In this document: positions 37,173-46,557 of the stretch, piece by piece
How the letters are laid out: each line of letters begins with the position of its first letter
Numbering within the stretch: the first letter of the stretch is position 1
Assembly: GCF_026184235.1 (NCBI RefSeq)
Contig: NZ_CP110806.1
Span: 3,782,001 to 3,846,000 of the forward strand
Source: Cellulomonas sp. S1-8
GTDB lineage: Bacteria; Actinomycetota; Actinomycetes; Actinomycetales; Cellulomonadaceae
Reading direction: 5' to 3'
DNA: 64,000 nucleotides
The notes under the pieces: generated by a model
Told to the model about the DNA's origin: nothing
Database searches by the model: none
Seen by the model: the letters and a program-made list of their open reading frames with translations, nothing else
Translations under genes and position numbers: made by a program

Positions 37173-37691
37173 GTGAGCGGACTCGGCGACCTCGTCGCGC
37201 GCCTGTTCGGCCGCACGCCGCGGCACGTCGTCGTGATCGAGGAGGACCCGGTCCCGACGGCCGAGCAGATCGCTGCCGCCGTCCGCGACGTCGAGGCGAG
37301 CATCGAGGGCCGCGTGCCCGCGGCGGTCACCGCACGCGTGCACCGCATCACGGGCACGGTGGAGGACATGGTGCCGCGGCTGGACCGCTTCGGCGTGGGC
37401 GACCGGCAGGCCTACACGGTCGTGGCGACGGCGACGAGCTACCTGCCGGAGGCCGTCGGCGGGTACCTGCGGCTGCCGCGCGACTTCGCGGATCGGCGCG
37501 TGGTGTCGCGCGGCAAGACCTCGCTCATGCTGCTGTGCGACCAGCTCGACCTGCTCGCGATGACGCTCGAGAAGATCTCCGACGCCGTGTCCCGCGCGGA
37601 CGCGCAGGCGCTGGTCGCGCACGGGCAGTTCCTCGCCGAGAAGTTCGGGCAGTCGTCGCTGGACATGCCCGCCGGGCCGGGTGCGCCGTGA
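37173..37691 (+). CDS. Unknown helical protein encoded between telA and the AAA ATPase
   Basis: A 172-residue protein with no signal peptide or TM segment, mostly predicted helix by eye. I do not recognise its family. XpaC-like partners often lie beside TelA and this could be a diverged equivalent, but I see no motif that proves it. GTG at 37173 follows GAGGTGAT. The stop overlaps the next GTG by four bases, so it should be made together with the AAA ATPase. Confidence 0.75.
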   Translation: MSGLGDLVARLFGRTPRHVVVIEEDPVPTAEQIAAAVRDVEASIEGRVPAAVTARVHRITGTVEDMVPRLDRFGVGDRQAYTVVATATSYLPEAVGGYLRLPRDFADRRVVSRGKTSLMLLCDQLDLLAMTLEKISDAVSRADAQALVAHGQFLAEKFGQSSLDMPAGPGAP

Positions 37692-39256
37692 GCGCGCTGC
37701 GTGCCGTGCTCGACGCCCTGGTCGCCGCCGGCACCGCCGCGGGCCTGCCGCCGGCGGCCGTGCGCGACGAGGGCGAGCGGCTCGCCGCCGCGGTCGCGGA
37801 GTCCGTCACGGGAGCCGGTCCGGCGTGGCTGGCGGCCGTCGGACGCGCGGACGACGACCTCACGGTGTTCTTCGCCGCGGCCTCGTCGGCGCGCCGGTGG
37901 CGGCACGCGCCGAGCGACCAGCTCACCGCCCTCGTCGGCGCGCGCTCACCGCACGCGGTCGCCTACGCGGACGCGCTCGCACAGGTCGCGTCGGCCGCGT
38001 GCGACCTGGGCGAGCCGAACCTCCAGGTCGTCGCCGCCGCGTCCGTCACGGCCGCGGTCCAGCGCGCCGCCGCCGGCATCGCCACCACCCCGGAACTGGA
38101 TCGCTCTCTCACCACCCCTGGGAGGGCCGGCACCCCCACCCCCACCCCGGGCGCGAGAGAGCAATCCAGTCCCGTCGCGACGGCGGGGGCGTCCGCGCCC
38201 CCGGCGCCCACCGCCGCGCCCGACGCGCCCCCGGAGAAGACGTTCGACGAGCTGCTCGCCGAGCTCGACGCGCTCGTCGGTCTCGACCGCGTCAAGCGCG
38301 AGATCCGCCAGCAGGCCGAGGTGCTGCGCGTCGAGCGGCTGCGCACCGACGCCGGGCTGACGCGCCCCTCGCTGACCCGGCACCTGGTGTTCGTCGGCAA
38401 CCCGGGCACGGGCAAGACGACGGTCGCGCGGCTCGTCGCCGGGCTGTACCGCGCGCTCGGGCTGCTGAGCAGCGGCCACCTGGTCGAGGTGGACCGCTCC
38501 GAGCTCGTCGCCGGCTACCTGGGGCAGACCGCGCCCAAGACCACCGAGGTCGTCGCGAAGGCCCTGGGCGGGGTGCTGTTCATCGACGAGGCGTACTCCC
38601 TGGCGGAGGACCAGTACGGCGCCGAGGCCGTGAACACCCTGGTCAAGGACATGGAGGACCACCGCGACGAGCTCGTCGTCATCGTCGCGGGGTACCCGCT
38701 GCCGATGGCGCGGTTCATCATGACGAACCCGGGCCTGGAGAGCCGGTTCGCCACCACGATCGCGTTCGACGACTACACCGACCCCCAGCTGCGCGAGATC
38801 TTCGCGCTCGCGGCGCGCAAGGCCGACTTCGAGCCCGCGCCCGACGCCCTGGACCTCGTCGAGCAGATCGTCGCCGCGCAGCCGCGGCACGAGGGGTTCG
38901 GCAACGGCCGCTTCGCGCGGAACCTGCTCGACCGGGCGGTCCTGCGGCACGCCTGGCGCCTGCGGGACGTCCCGGCGCCGACCGTCGAGCAGCTGCGGAC
39001 GCTGCTGCCGGCGGACCTGGCGATCGATGTCGAGGACGTCGCGACCGACCTGCCGGTCCCGGGCGCCGACGTCCCCGACACCCCGGCCGACGACGCCGCG
39101 GTGCCCACCGACGACACCGCGCCCACCGACGACGCCGCACCCACCGAGGACGTCGCGCCCGCCGACGACGTCGCACCCCCCACCGACCCCACCGACCCGC
39201 CCGTCCCGGACCCGGCCGTCACCGACCCGGACCCGCGCCCCGAGGAGCCCGCGTGA
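37688..39256 (+). CDS. CbxX/CfqX-type AAA ATPase with an acidic C-terminal tail
   Basis: A 522-residue ATPase. Residues 1-135 are a helical domain. Residues 136-161 are encoded by a copy of the dispersed repeat. A second linker leads to the AAA core, with Walker A GNPGTGKTT (Lys243) and Walker B LFIDEAYSL (Asp300, Glu301). The last 75 residues are a disordered Asp/Pro/Ala/Thr tail of repeats like APTDDAAPTDD. CbxX-type proteins remodel other complexes (for example Rubisco activase CbbX, or ESX EccA). Its partner here is unknown, perhaps TelA. GTGA overlaps join both neighbours. Confidence 0.88.
   Translation: MSALRAVLDALVAAGTAAGLPPAAVRDEGERLAAAVAESVTGAGPAWLAAVGRADDDLTVFFAAASSARRWRHAPSDQLTALVGARSPHAVAYADALAQVASAACDLGEPNLQVVAAASVTAAVQRAAAGIATTPELDRSLTTPGRAGTPTPTPGAREQSSPVATAGASAPPAPTAAPDAPPEKTFDELLAELDALVGLDRVKREIRQQAEVLRVERLRTDAGLTRPSLTRHLVFVGNPGTGKTTVARLVAGLYRALGLLSSGHLVEVDRSELVAGYLGQTAPKTTEVVAKALGGVLFIDEAYSLAEDQYGAEAVNTLVKDMEDHRDELVVIVAGYPLPMARFIMTNPGLESRFATTIAFDDYTDPQLREIFALAARKADFEPAPDALDLVEQIVAAQPRHEGFGNGRFARNLLDRAVLRHAWRLRDVPAPTVEQLRTLLPADLAIDVEDVATDLPVPGADVPDTPADDAAVPTDDTAPTDDAAPTEDVAPADDVAPPTDPTDPPVPDPAVTDPDPRPEEPA
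38096..38169. repeat. Dispersed palindromic repeat inside the AAA ATPase coding sequence (copy E)
   Basis: An inverse copy, CTGGATCGCTCTCTC at 38096-38110, and a direct copy, GAGAGAGCAATCCAG at 38155-38169, flank a C-rich loop. The pair lies wholly inside an open frame between the N-terminal domain and the AAA core and is translated as part of a flexible linker (LDRSLTTPG ... GAREQSSP). It keeps the reading frame. All other clusters in the window are between genes. Confidence 0.85.
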
Positions 39257-40545
39257 CCACGACCGTCGTGTCCTCGACCCCGAGCCCGCCGGTGCCGACC
39301 GGCCCGCGTCGGGCCGCTCCCGTCCCGACCCGTCCCACCAGCGGCTGGCGCTCCACACCCGGGGGCCTGCGCCTGTGGGCAGCGGTGGCGGCCGTCGTCA
39401 CCGCGCTCACCGGGCTGCTGGCCCTGGGCGCCGCGACGAGCCAGGGCGCGGCCGTCGGCGGGGTCCGGGACGCCGCGGCGCAGCTCGTCGGGCTGCAGGA
39501 CGCGCGCAACCAGCTCGTCGCGGCGGACGCGTCGGCGACGACCGCGTTCCTCGTCGGCGGGCTCGAGCCGACGGACCTGCGCGAGAGCTACGACGTCGCG
39601 ATCGATGCCGGCGCGCACGCCCTGACGCTGCTGGCCGCCAGCGGCCCCGACGGCGCCGAGGGCCTGGCGGGGGTGTCCGCGGACCTCACCACGTACACGG
39701 GCCTGGTCGAGCAGGCCCGGGCCAACAACCGGCAGGGCTTCCCGGTCGCGTCGGCGTACCTCGAGGAGGCGTCGACGGTGCTGCGCGAGGACATCGTGCC
39801 GGCGCTCGATGCCCTGGTCGCCGCCGAGCAGGAGCGCGTCGACTCCGAGCTGACGTCGGTGCGCACCGCGACGCCGCTGCTCATCGCCGTCGTGGTGCTC
39901 GCCCTGGTGCTGCTCGTGATGGTGCAGGTGTGGGTCGCGCGGCGCACACGGCGCACGTTCAACGTCGGGCTGGTCGGCGCGACGGTCGCGCTGCTGGCGA
40001 TCGCGGTCGTCGGGGCGACCACCCTCGGCGGGGCGGCGTCGCGCGCGACCCGCGTGCACACCGGGCCGTACCTGGCGACGGTCGCGACGTCGCAGGCGTT
40101 CGCGCTGGTCAACGACGCGCGGTCGATGGAGGCGTTCACGCTGATCCGACGCGGGTCGGGGGCGGCGTACGAGGAGTCGTTCCGGACGAGCGTCGCCGAC
40201 GCCCGGTTCGCGCTCGAGGGCGAGGGCAGCCGGCTCGACGCGTCGATGGTCGACAGGCTGAGCACGTGGGTCACGGCGCACGACGAGGTCCGGGCGCTCG
40301 ACGACGCTGGTGACTGGGACGCCGCCGTCGCCCTGGTCACCAGCGACGACCCGGCAGCACCGCCCGCCCTCTTCGACGACCTGTCGACGAGCCTGGCGAC
40401 CGCGGTCGACACCGGCAGCGCGGAGGTCGCCGACGGCCTGCGCGCGAGCAGCGGCTGGGTCGGCTGGCTGCTGGCCGGTCTGGGCGTGGCCGGCGCGGCA
40501 CTCGCCTGGGGCGGGCTGCGCGCACGACGGGAGGAGTACCGATGA
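39253..40545 (+). CDS. glnX: GlnX-like membrane sensor with two extracellular helical-bundle domains
   Basis: A 430-residue protein with four TM segments (about 41-62, 207-228, 237-258 and 402-422) and two large outside regions (62-207 and 258-402) that look like four-helix bundles. This is the architecture of mycobacterial GlnX (Rv0412c), which senses amino-acid-loaded GlnH and signals to the kinase PknG. GlnH and PknG genes follow here, supporting the call. There is no signalling domain of its own inside. GTG start overlaps the AAA ATPase stop. Confidence 0.8.
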   Translation: MTTTVVSSTPSPPVPTGPRRAAPVPTRPTSGWRSTPGGLRLWAAVAAVVTALTGLLALGAATSQGAAVGGVRDAAAQLVGLQDARNQLVAADASATTAFLVGGLEPTDLRESYDVAIDAGAHALTLLAASGPDGAEGLAGVSADLTTYTGLVEQARANNRQGFPVASAYLEEASTVLREDIVPALDALVAAEQERVDSELTSVRTATPLLIAVVVLALVLLVMVQVWVARRTRRTFNVGLVGATVALLAIAVVGATTLGGAASRATRVHTGPYLATVATSQAFALVNDARSMEAFTLIRRGSGAAYEESFRTSVADARFALEGEGSRLDASMVDRLSTWVTAHDEVRALDDAGDWDAAVALVTSDDPAAPPALFDDLSTSLATAVDTGSAEVADGLRASSGWVGWLLAGLGVAGAALAWGGLRARREEYR

Positions 40546-41537
40546 GCACGCACCTCACCCCCGGACGCCGGGGTCGCACGCGCGGCGCGCTCGCGGCGGC
40601 GGTCCTCGTCGCCCTCGTGCTGGGCGGTTGCGCGGGTCCGGCCGCGACCAGCGGCGCCGCGCCCACCGAGTCGGCACCAGCCGAACCGACGCCCACGGAG
40701 TCCGCACCTGCCGCGGCACCCGCCGCCACGTGCGACGACGCCACGACGTCCTACGCGCCGACCACCGGCACCGAGATCGCCGCCGGGTCGACCATGGCCG
40801 CGATCCGCGACCGCGGGTTCCTGCTGGTCGGCGTCTCCGCCGACACCCTGCAGATGGGCGCGCGCAACCCGTTCTCGGGGCAGATCGAGGGCTTCGACAT
40901 CGACGTCGCGCGGCAGGTCGCGCAGGCGATCCTCGGCGACCCCGACGCGATCCGGTTCCGCGTGATCACCGCGGGCGACCGCATCCCGGTGCTGCAGGGG
41001 CAGGAGGTCGACCTGGTCGCGCGCGCTTTCACCATCAACTGCGAGCGCTGGCAGGACATCGCGTTCTCCGCCGAGTACTTCACGGCAGGGCAGAAGGTGC
41101 TGGTCAGCACCGAGGCCGAGGCCGCGGGCATCGCGGGCATCGAGGACCTGGCCGGGCTGCGCGTCTGCGCCCCCGAGGGCACGACCACGCTCGAGCGGCT
41201 CGACGAGTACGACGTCGAGGCCGTCGGCGCGCGCACCCACTCCGCGTGCCTCGCGCTGTTCCAGCAGGGCCGCGTCGACGCCATCACCGGCGACGACACC
41301 GTGCTCGCGGGATTCGTCGCGCAGGACCCGTACGCGCGCGTCGTGGGCGACGCGTTCAGCGCGGAGCCGTACGGACTGGGCATCCCGGCGGAGCAGGTCG
41401 ACATGGTGCGCTTCGTCAACGCCGTCCTCGACGGCATGAAGGCCGACGGCACGTGGGCGCAGCTCTACGCCCGCTGGCTGGGCGAGGCGCTAGGCCCCGC
41501 GCCCGCGCCGCCGACGTCCGTGTACGGACGGTCGTGA
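40542..41537 (+). CDS. glnH: GlnH-like amino-acid-binding lipoprotein
   Basis: A 331-residue lipoprotein with lipobox LVLGGC (Cys30), a Pro/Thr/Ala-rich spacer to about residue 60, and a polar-amino-acid-binding domain (FLLVGVSADTLQMGARNPFSG, then GFDIDVARQVA). It likely binds Asp or Glu. No permease or ATPase is encoded nearby, so it is probably a sensor input for the adjacent GlnX-like protein rather than a transport subunit, as in the mycobacterial Rv0410c-Rv0412c locus. ATGA and GTGA overlaps join both neighbours. Confidence 0.88.
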   Translation: MSTHLTPGRRGRTRGALAAAVLVALVLGGCAGPAATSGAAPTESAPAEPTPTESAPAAAPAATCDDATTSYAPTTGTEIAAGSTMAAIRDRGFLLVGVSADTLQMGARNPFSGQIEGFDIDVARQVAQAILGDPDAIRFRVITAGDRIPVLQGQEVDLVARAFTINCERWQDIAFSAEYFTAGQKVLVSTEAEAAGIAGIEDLAGLRVCAPEGTTTLERLDEYDVEAVGARTHSACLALFQQGRVDAITGDDTVLAGFVAQDPYARVVGDAFSAEPYGLGIPAEQVDMVRFVNAVLDGMKADGTWAQLYARWLGEALGPAPAPPTSVYGRS

Positions 41538-42667
41538 GCGCGACCGTCATGGCTGCCGCGTCCGGTGACGTCGCCGCGCCCGTCGCCCCCGGGCGCCTGG
41601 GCGAGGCGATCGCCGCGCGCGACCTCATGGGGTACCTCGACGGGCTGCTGACGTGGCTCGACGACCGGCGCTCACGTCTGGACGCGCTCGACGCCGCCGC
41701 GCAGGCCACGGCCGACGCCGAGCGGTACACGCCCGACGTCGTCCTGGCGCTGACGGTGTGGCAGTCGGTGCGCACGCGCGCCGACGAGCTGCTCGCCGTG
41801 TGGGACAACGGGCGCGTCACCGAGGTCGAGCGCGAGCACATGTCGCAGCTCGTGTGGGGGCGCGTCGACACGCGGGCCGGTGCGTCGCCGGTGTCGCTGC
41901 CCGAGGCGCTGACGCTGTGCGACGCGATGGTCTCGGCCCTGCGCACGCGCCTCGCGTTCGACCCGGACACCGCCGACGTCGTCGCCCGCCTGCGGGGCGT
42001 GCGCGCCTCCCTGGTGCGCGCCGAGGACCTCGCGGGGCCGGACACGGAGGCGCGCGCCCGGGTCGCGGCACTGCGCGAGCGGGAGCAGAAGCTGTCGACG
42101 CAGGCCGCGCGGGGCGGCGACGTCGCGGGGCCGCTGGCCGAGCTGGAGACGCGCGCCGCGCACGCCGAGCGCGACCTCATGGTCGCCGTGTCGCAGCGCC
42201 GCTCCCTGACCCGCGCCCGCGCCGACGCCCAGGCGACCGCAGCCGCGCTGGAGAGCCGCGAACCCGCGCTGCACGCGCTCGCCGACCGCTGCCGCCGCGA
42301 GATCGCCCACGCACCGCGGTTCGCCGTGCCCGACGTGTCACGCCTCGGCGCCGTCCCCGCGGACCGCGACGGGCTCGACACGTTCGTCGCGCGGCTCGAC
42401 GCGGTGCGTCGGGCGATCGACGCCGCGCAGGACGCCTACAGCGGCCCCCTGCGCGAGCGCGCCGAGCTGCGCTACCGCCTCGGTCGGGCGGCGACGCTCA
42501 CGTCGACGAACGGCCGCGACGCGTCACCCACCGTGCGCGCCGCCCACGACGAGGCACGCGCCGCCGTCGAGACCACCCCCTGCGACGTGGGCCTGGCCCG
42601 CGCCCTCGTCGAGCAGTACGAGCACCTCGCCCGGCCGTTGCCGGGCGGACCTGGAGGAGCCCGATGA
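41534..42667 (+). CDS. Unknown coiled-coil protein between glnH and pknG
   Basis: A 377-residue protein without signal peptide or TM segment. It is Ala/Arg/Glu-rich, with long heptad-like stretches between about residues 150 and 270, so extended coiled coils are likely. I do not recognise the family. Mycobacterial glnX-glnH-pknG loci have no gene in this place as far as I know. It could be a scaffold linking the membrane sensor to the kinase; that is a guess from position. GTG start overlaps the glnH stop, and its stop overlaps the pknG start. Confidence 0.75.
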   Translation: MSATVMAAASGDVAAPVAPGRLGEAIAARDLMGYLDGLLTWLDDRRSRLDALDAAAQATADAERYTPDVVLALTVWQSVRTRADELLAVWDNGRVTEVEREHMSQLVWGRVDTRAGASPVSLPEALTLCDAMVSALRTRLAFDPDTADVVARLRGVRASLVRAEDLAGPDTEARARVAALREREQKLSTQAARGGDVAGPLAELETRAAHAERDLMVAVSQRRSLTRARADAQATAAALESREPALHALADRCRREIAHAPRFAVPDVSRLGAVPADRDGLDTFVARLDAVRRAIDAAQDAYSGPLRERAELRYRLGRAATLTSTNGRDASPTVRAAHDEARAAVETTPCDVGLARALVEQYEHLARPLPGGPGGAR

Positions 42668-45015
42668 CCAGCGCGACCGCATGCCGCGAGCCCGGCTGCA
42701 CGGGGACCTACGAGGACGGCTGGTGCAACGTGTGCGGCTCGCCCGCGCCCGCCGGTGCCACCTCGACGGCCACCGGGACCACCACGCCCCCGTCGGCGAC
42801 GGGACGCACCCCCGCCGGCTCGACCGCCGCGCGGACGCCCTCGTCGATGCTCGGCACGGGCATCGCGGCCGGCGCACCGACGCCCGGCGCCGTCGGCGAC
42901 CCCGAGGCCGAGCGGTCCACCCGCACCGGTCGCACCAGCTCGGTGCGCCTGGCGACGGCCGCGCTCGGCTCGTCGCGCACGTCGATGACCGGGTCGCGCG
43001 CCACGCGGCGCCTCGGCACGTCGTCGACGCGGCTGCGGCGCGCCCGCCTGGGAGCCGGCCTGACCACCGTCCCGCCGGCACCCGTGGACGACCCGCTGCA
43101 GGCCGTCATGACCGACCCGCAGGTGCCCGAGCGCAAGCGGTTCTGCGCCGCGTGCGGCGAGCCCGTCGGGCGGGGGCGCGACGGGATCCCGGCCCGCACC
43201 CAGGGCTTCTGCCCCACGTGCGGCGCGCGCTTCGACTTCGACCCGCGCCTGACCGCGGGCACGCTGGTGGGCCGGCAGTACGAGGTCGTCGGGTGCCTCG
43301 CGCACGGCGGCATGGGCTGGATCTACCTGGCGCGGGACCGCAACGTGTCCGGCCGGTGGGTCGTCCTCAAGGGCCTGCTCAACACCGGTGACGCCGACGC
43401 GGTCGCGGCCGCGATCTCCGAGCGGCAGTTCCTCGCGCGCGTCGAGCACCCGCTGATCGTCGAGATCTACAACTTCGTCGAGCACGAGGGCGACGGCTAC
43501 ACCGTCATGGAGTTCGTCGGCGGGCGCTCCCTGAAGGAGCTGCTCACCGACCGGCGCGAGGCCACCGGCCGGGTGGACCCGCTGCCCGTCGACCAGGCCC
43601 TCGCGTTCGTCCTCGAGGTGCTGCCCGCCTTCCAGTACCTGCACGACCTCGGCCTGATCTACTGCGACTTCAAGCCGGACAACATCATCCAGGCGGGCGA
43701 CGCGCTCAAGCTCATCGACATGGGCGGCGTGCGACGCACCGACGACGACCACTCGGCGATCTACGGGACGGTCGGCTACCAGGCGCCCGAGGTGCCGACC
43801 GACGGCCCGTCGGTGGCGTCCGACATCTACACGATCGGCCGGACCCTGGCCACGCTCGTCCTGGACTTCCGCGGCAACACCACGACGTACGTCGCGGCGC
43901 TGCCGCCCGTCGAGGAGACCCCGGTCTTCGCACGGTACGACTCGTTCTACCGGCTGCTGGCCAAGGCGTGCGCACCCGACCCGTCCGACCGGTTCGGGAC
44001 CGTCGACGAGATGCGTGCGCAGGTGCTCGGCGTCCTGCGGGAGGTCGTCGCCGCGGACCGCGGTGCCGGCGACCCTCCGCTGACGAGCGCCGCGTCCGTG
44101 CTGTTCGAGCCGCCCGTCACCGACCAGGTCGAGCGCCCGCTCGCCTGGGACGAGCTGCCGTCGCTCAAGGTCGACCCCGACGACCCGGCCGCGGGGTGGC
44201 TGTCCGGCATCAACGTCACCGACCCCGAGCAGCGGCTCGTCGCGCTGGCCGACGCCCCGGAGGAGACCGTCGAGGTGCGGCTGCTGCGCGCCACGACAGC
44301 GATCGAGGCCGGCCGGCCCGAGGTGGTGACGTCCGCCGTCGAGGCGATCCTCGCCGAGGACCCCTGGGAGTGGCGGGCCGTGTGGACGCAGGGCCTCGCA
44401 CAGCTCGCAGGCGGCGACGCGGTCGGCGCACGCGCGTCGTTCAACGCCGTCTACGGGCAGGTCCCGGGAGAGCTGGCACCCAAGCTCGCGCTCGCGGTCG
44501 CGTGCGAGCTGTCCAGCGAGCCCGGCATCGCCGAGCAGCTCTACGCGACGTGCGCGTACGCCGACGCGAACTACACGGCACCCGCCGCGTTCGGCCTCGC
44601 GCGGCTGCGCATGGCCTCCCTGCACGTCGACGACGCGCTGGCCGCGCTCGACCTCGTGACGCCCACGCGCAGCTCCTACCCCGAGGCGCGGCTGATGCGG
44701 GCGCGGGTGCTCGCGCGCTCCCGCACCGACCTGCCGTCGCTCGCCGCGGCCCTGGACTCCGTGCGCACGGTGTCGCTCGCCCCCGCGGACCGCGCGGGCC
44801 TGCGTGTCGACGTGCTGACCACGGCGCTCGCCACGGTCGAGGCCGGGGGGACCGCGTCCGGCGTGCGGCTCGACGGCCACCCGGCGACGCGCGTCGGCGT
44901 CACCGACGCGCTGGAGGCCGCCTACCGCGAGCAGGCCGCGCTGACGGAGGACCGTGCGACGCGCGTCACGCTCGTCGACCGCGCCAACGAGGTCCGGCGG
45001 TGGACGACATGGTGA
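42664..45015 (+). CDS. pknG: PknG-type serine/threonine protein kinase with zinc ribbons and TPR-like tail
   Basis: A 783-residue soluble kinase. An extra Cys4 motif (CREPGCTG...CNVCG) opens the protein. A Ser/Thr-rich disordered stretch follows, then the rubredoxin-like pair Cys161/Cys164 and Cys183/Cys186. The kinase domain has a Gly loop HGGMGWIYLARD, Lys236, catalytic Asp335 in YCDFKPDN and Asp352 in the DMG motif. A helical TPR-like region follows from about residue 550. PknG kinases control the TCA cycle through FHA proteins (GarA/OdhI) in response to Asp/Glu. The first zinc motif and the long disordered segment are additions to the usual layout. Confidence 0.93.
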   Translation: MTSATACREPGCTGTYEDGWCNVCGSPAPAGATSTATGTTTPPSATGRTPAGSTAARTPSSMLGTGIAAGAPTPGAVGDPEAERSTRTGRTSSVRLATAALGSSRTSMTGSRATRRLGTSSTRLRRARLGAGLTTVPPAPVDDPLQAVMTDPQVPERKRFCAACGEPVGRGRDGIPARTQGFCPTCGARFDFDPRLTAGTLVGRQYEVVGCLAHGGMGWIYLARDRNVSGRWVVLKGLLNTGDADAVAAAISERQFLARVEHPLIVEIYNFVEHEGDGYTVMEFVGGRSLKELLTDRREATGRVDPLPVDQALAFVLEVLPAFQYLHDLGLIYCDFKPDNIIQAGDALKLIDMGGVRRTDDDHSAIYGTVGYQAPEVPTDGPSVASDIYTIGRTLATLVLDFRGNTTTYVAALPPVEETPVFARYDSFYRLLAKACAPDPSDRFGTVDEMRAQVLGVLREVVAADRGAGDPPLTSAASVLFEPPVTDQVERPLAWDELPSLKVDPDDPAAGWLSGINVTDPEQRLVALADAPEETVEVRLLRATTAIEAGRPEVVTSAVEAILAEDPWEWRAVWTQGLAQLAGGDAVGARASFNAVYGQVPGELAPKLALAVACELSSEPGIAEQLYATCAYADANYTAPAAFGLARLRMASLHVDDALAALDLVTPTRSSYPEARLMRARVLARSRTDLPSLAAALDSVRTVSLAPADRAGLRVDVLTTALATVEAGGTASGVRLDGHPATRVGVTDALEAAYREQAALTEDRATRVTLVDRANEVRRWTTW

Positions 45016-46499
45016 CCACCCCGGACCCGACGACGACCCCCGACCCGGCGAGCGCGTCCTTCGGCGGCTCGGGGGACGACGTCCACCGCGAACGTGCGAG
45101 CTCGGCGGGGCCGGAGGCGGCTGCCGGAGCGGGTGGCGGCGGGATCGTGTGCGCCGCGTGCGGCGAGGCGGCCGGTGACGGCGCCCGGTTCTGCGAGGCG
45201 TGCGGTGCGCCGTTGGGGACGACGCCCGGCGCGTCGGCCACCGCGGGTGCGTCGGCCACCGCCGGCGACCCGGTCGTCACCGGCGCGTCGGTCACCGCGG
45301 GCGTGTCGGACCCGCTGGGCACGTCGGTCGGAGCCGGCTCCTCGCCCGCCGCCGGCCCGGTCGACCCGTCGGTCCCGGCGGACCCGTCGGACCCGCCGGA
45401 CCCGCCCGGGACGTCCGGCACGTCCGGCACCTCCATCGCGTCCGGCACCTCCGGCCCCTTAGGAACCCTCGACCCGCACTCCCCCGCGGGCCCCGACGGC
45501 ACCGGACTCACGGCGTGCGCGGCGTGCGGTGGTGAGATCGCCGCCGACGGGTACTGCACCCAGTGCGGCGCCCGCGCGCCCGTCGAGCGCGACCACCGCG
45601 AGGAGCAGCCGGCGCCGCACGTCGCGGGCGTCACGGACGTGGGCATGCGTCGGCGGCGCAACGAGGACGCGATGGCCCTGGGCGTGGTCGGCGACGTGAC
45701 CGTGCTCGTCGTGTGCGACGGCGTGTCCTCCGCCCCCGACTCCGACGTCGCGAGCCAGGCCGCCGCGACAGCCGCGCGCGACGTGCTGGTCGCCGGTGCT
45801 GCCGCCGTCGGACAGCAGGACGCGGGCGGCTGGTCCCGGCTGCTGGTCGAGTCCGGCCACCGCGCCGACGACGCCGCCCGTGCCGCCGTCGACGACGCGA
45901 CCGCCCGGCAGGACCCGCCGTCGTGCACGTTCGCCGCGGCCGTCGTCGGGCCGTCGCTGCTCGTCGCGGGCTGGCTGGGCGACTCGCGCGTCTACTGGCT
46001 GCCCGACGCGGGGACCCCGGAGCAGCTCACCGAGGACGACTCCGTGGCCGCCGAGCTCATGGCCGGCGGCATGTCCCGGACTGCGGCCGAGCTCTCGCCC
46101 GACGCGCACGCCATCACGCGGTGGCTGGGCGCCGACGCCGTGGAGACGACGGCCCGGACCGTCGCGACGCGCCCCGACGGCCCCGGCTGGGTGCTCGCGT
46201 GCTCCGACGGGCTGTGGAACTACGCATCGGCACCCGAGGTCGTCGCCGACCTGCTGCGCGAGGCCCTGCAGCGCGTCGGCCCCGACCCGGCGGCCCTGTC
46301 CCGGGACCTCGTCGCGTGGGCCAACGCGCGCGGCGGGCACGACAACGTCACCGCCGCGCTCGCCCGCGTCACCGGCCCCGCCGTGCCGTCCGTCGCAGCG
46401 CCCGACGACACGCACGCCGACGACCCCGGGACCACCCCCACGGCCCGGCGCAGGCCGCCGGGTAACCTCGCGGGAGAGCCGGACGCGCCGCCGCCCTGA
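45009..46499 (+). CDS. PP2C-type protein phosphatase with two zinc ribbons
   Basis: A 496-residue phosphatase. Zinc ribbon 1 (VCAACG...FCEACG) is near residue 50; a Gly/Ser/Pro-rich linker with TSGTSG repeats follows; zinc ribbon 2 (ACAACG...YCTQCG) is near residue 180. The PP2C domain then runs to the end, with metal ligands Asp220 (RNEDAM), Asp237 (VVCDGVSS), Asp400 (CSDGLW) and Asp445 (GGHDN). It is the likely counter-enzyme of the PknG kinase encoded just before. ATG at 45009 (7-base overlap) or GTG at 45012 (4-base overlap) are both possible. Confidence 0.92.
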   Translation: MVTTPDPTTTPDPASASFGGSGDDVHRERASSAGPEAAAGAGGGGIVCAACGEAAGDGARFCEACGAPLGTTPGASATAGASATAGDPVVTGASVTAGVSDPLGTSVGAGSSPAAGPVDPSVPADPSDPPDPPGTSGTSGTSIASGTSGPLGTLDPHSPAGPDGTGLTACAACGGEIAADGYCTQCGARAPVERDHREEQPAPHVAGVTDVGMRRRRNEDAMALGVVGDVTVLVVCDGVSSAPDSDVASQAAATAARDVLVAGAAAVGQQDAGGWSRLLVESGHRADDAARAAVDDATARQDPPSCTFAAAVVGPSLLVAGWLGDSRVYWLPDAGTPEQLTEDDSVAAELMAGGMSRTAAELSPDAHAITRWLGADAVETTARTVATRPDGPGWVLACSDGLWNYASAPEVVADLLREALQRVGPDPAALSRDLVAWANARGGHDNVTAALARVTGPAVPSVAAPDDTHADDPGTTPTARRRPPGNLAGEPDAPPP

Positions 46500-46557
46500 C
46501 CGTCCGTCCCCCACCGCACCACCGTCCGACGCCCCACCGCATCGCCGAGGAGCCAGT

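Noticed and set aside
40542..41537. GlnH as part of a normal glutamine importer
   Set aside because: No permease or ATPase gene is nearby, and its neighbours are a GlnX-like sensor and PknG, which favours a sensing role.
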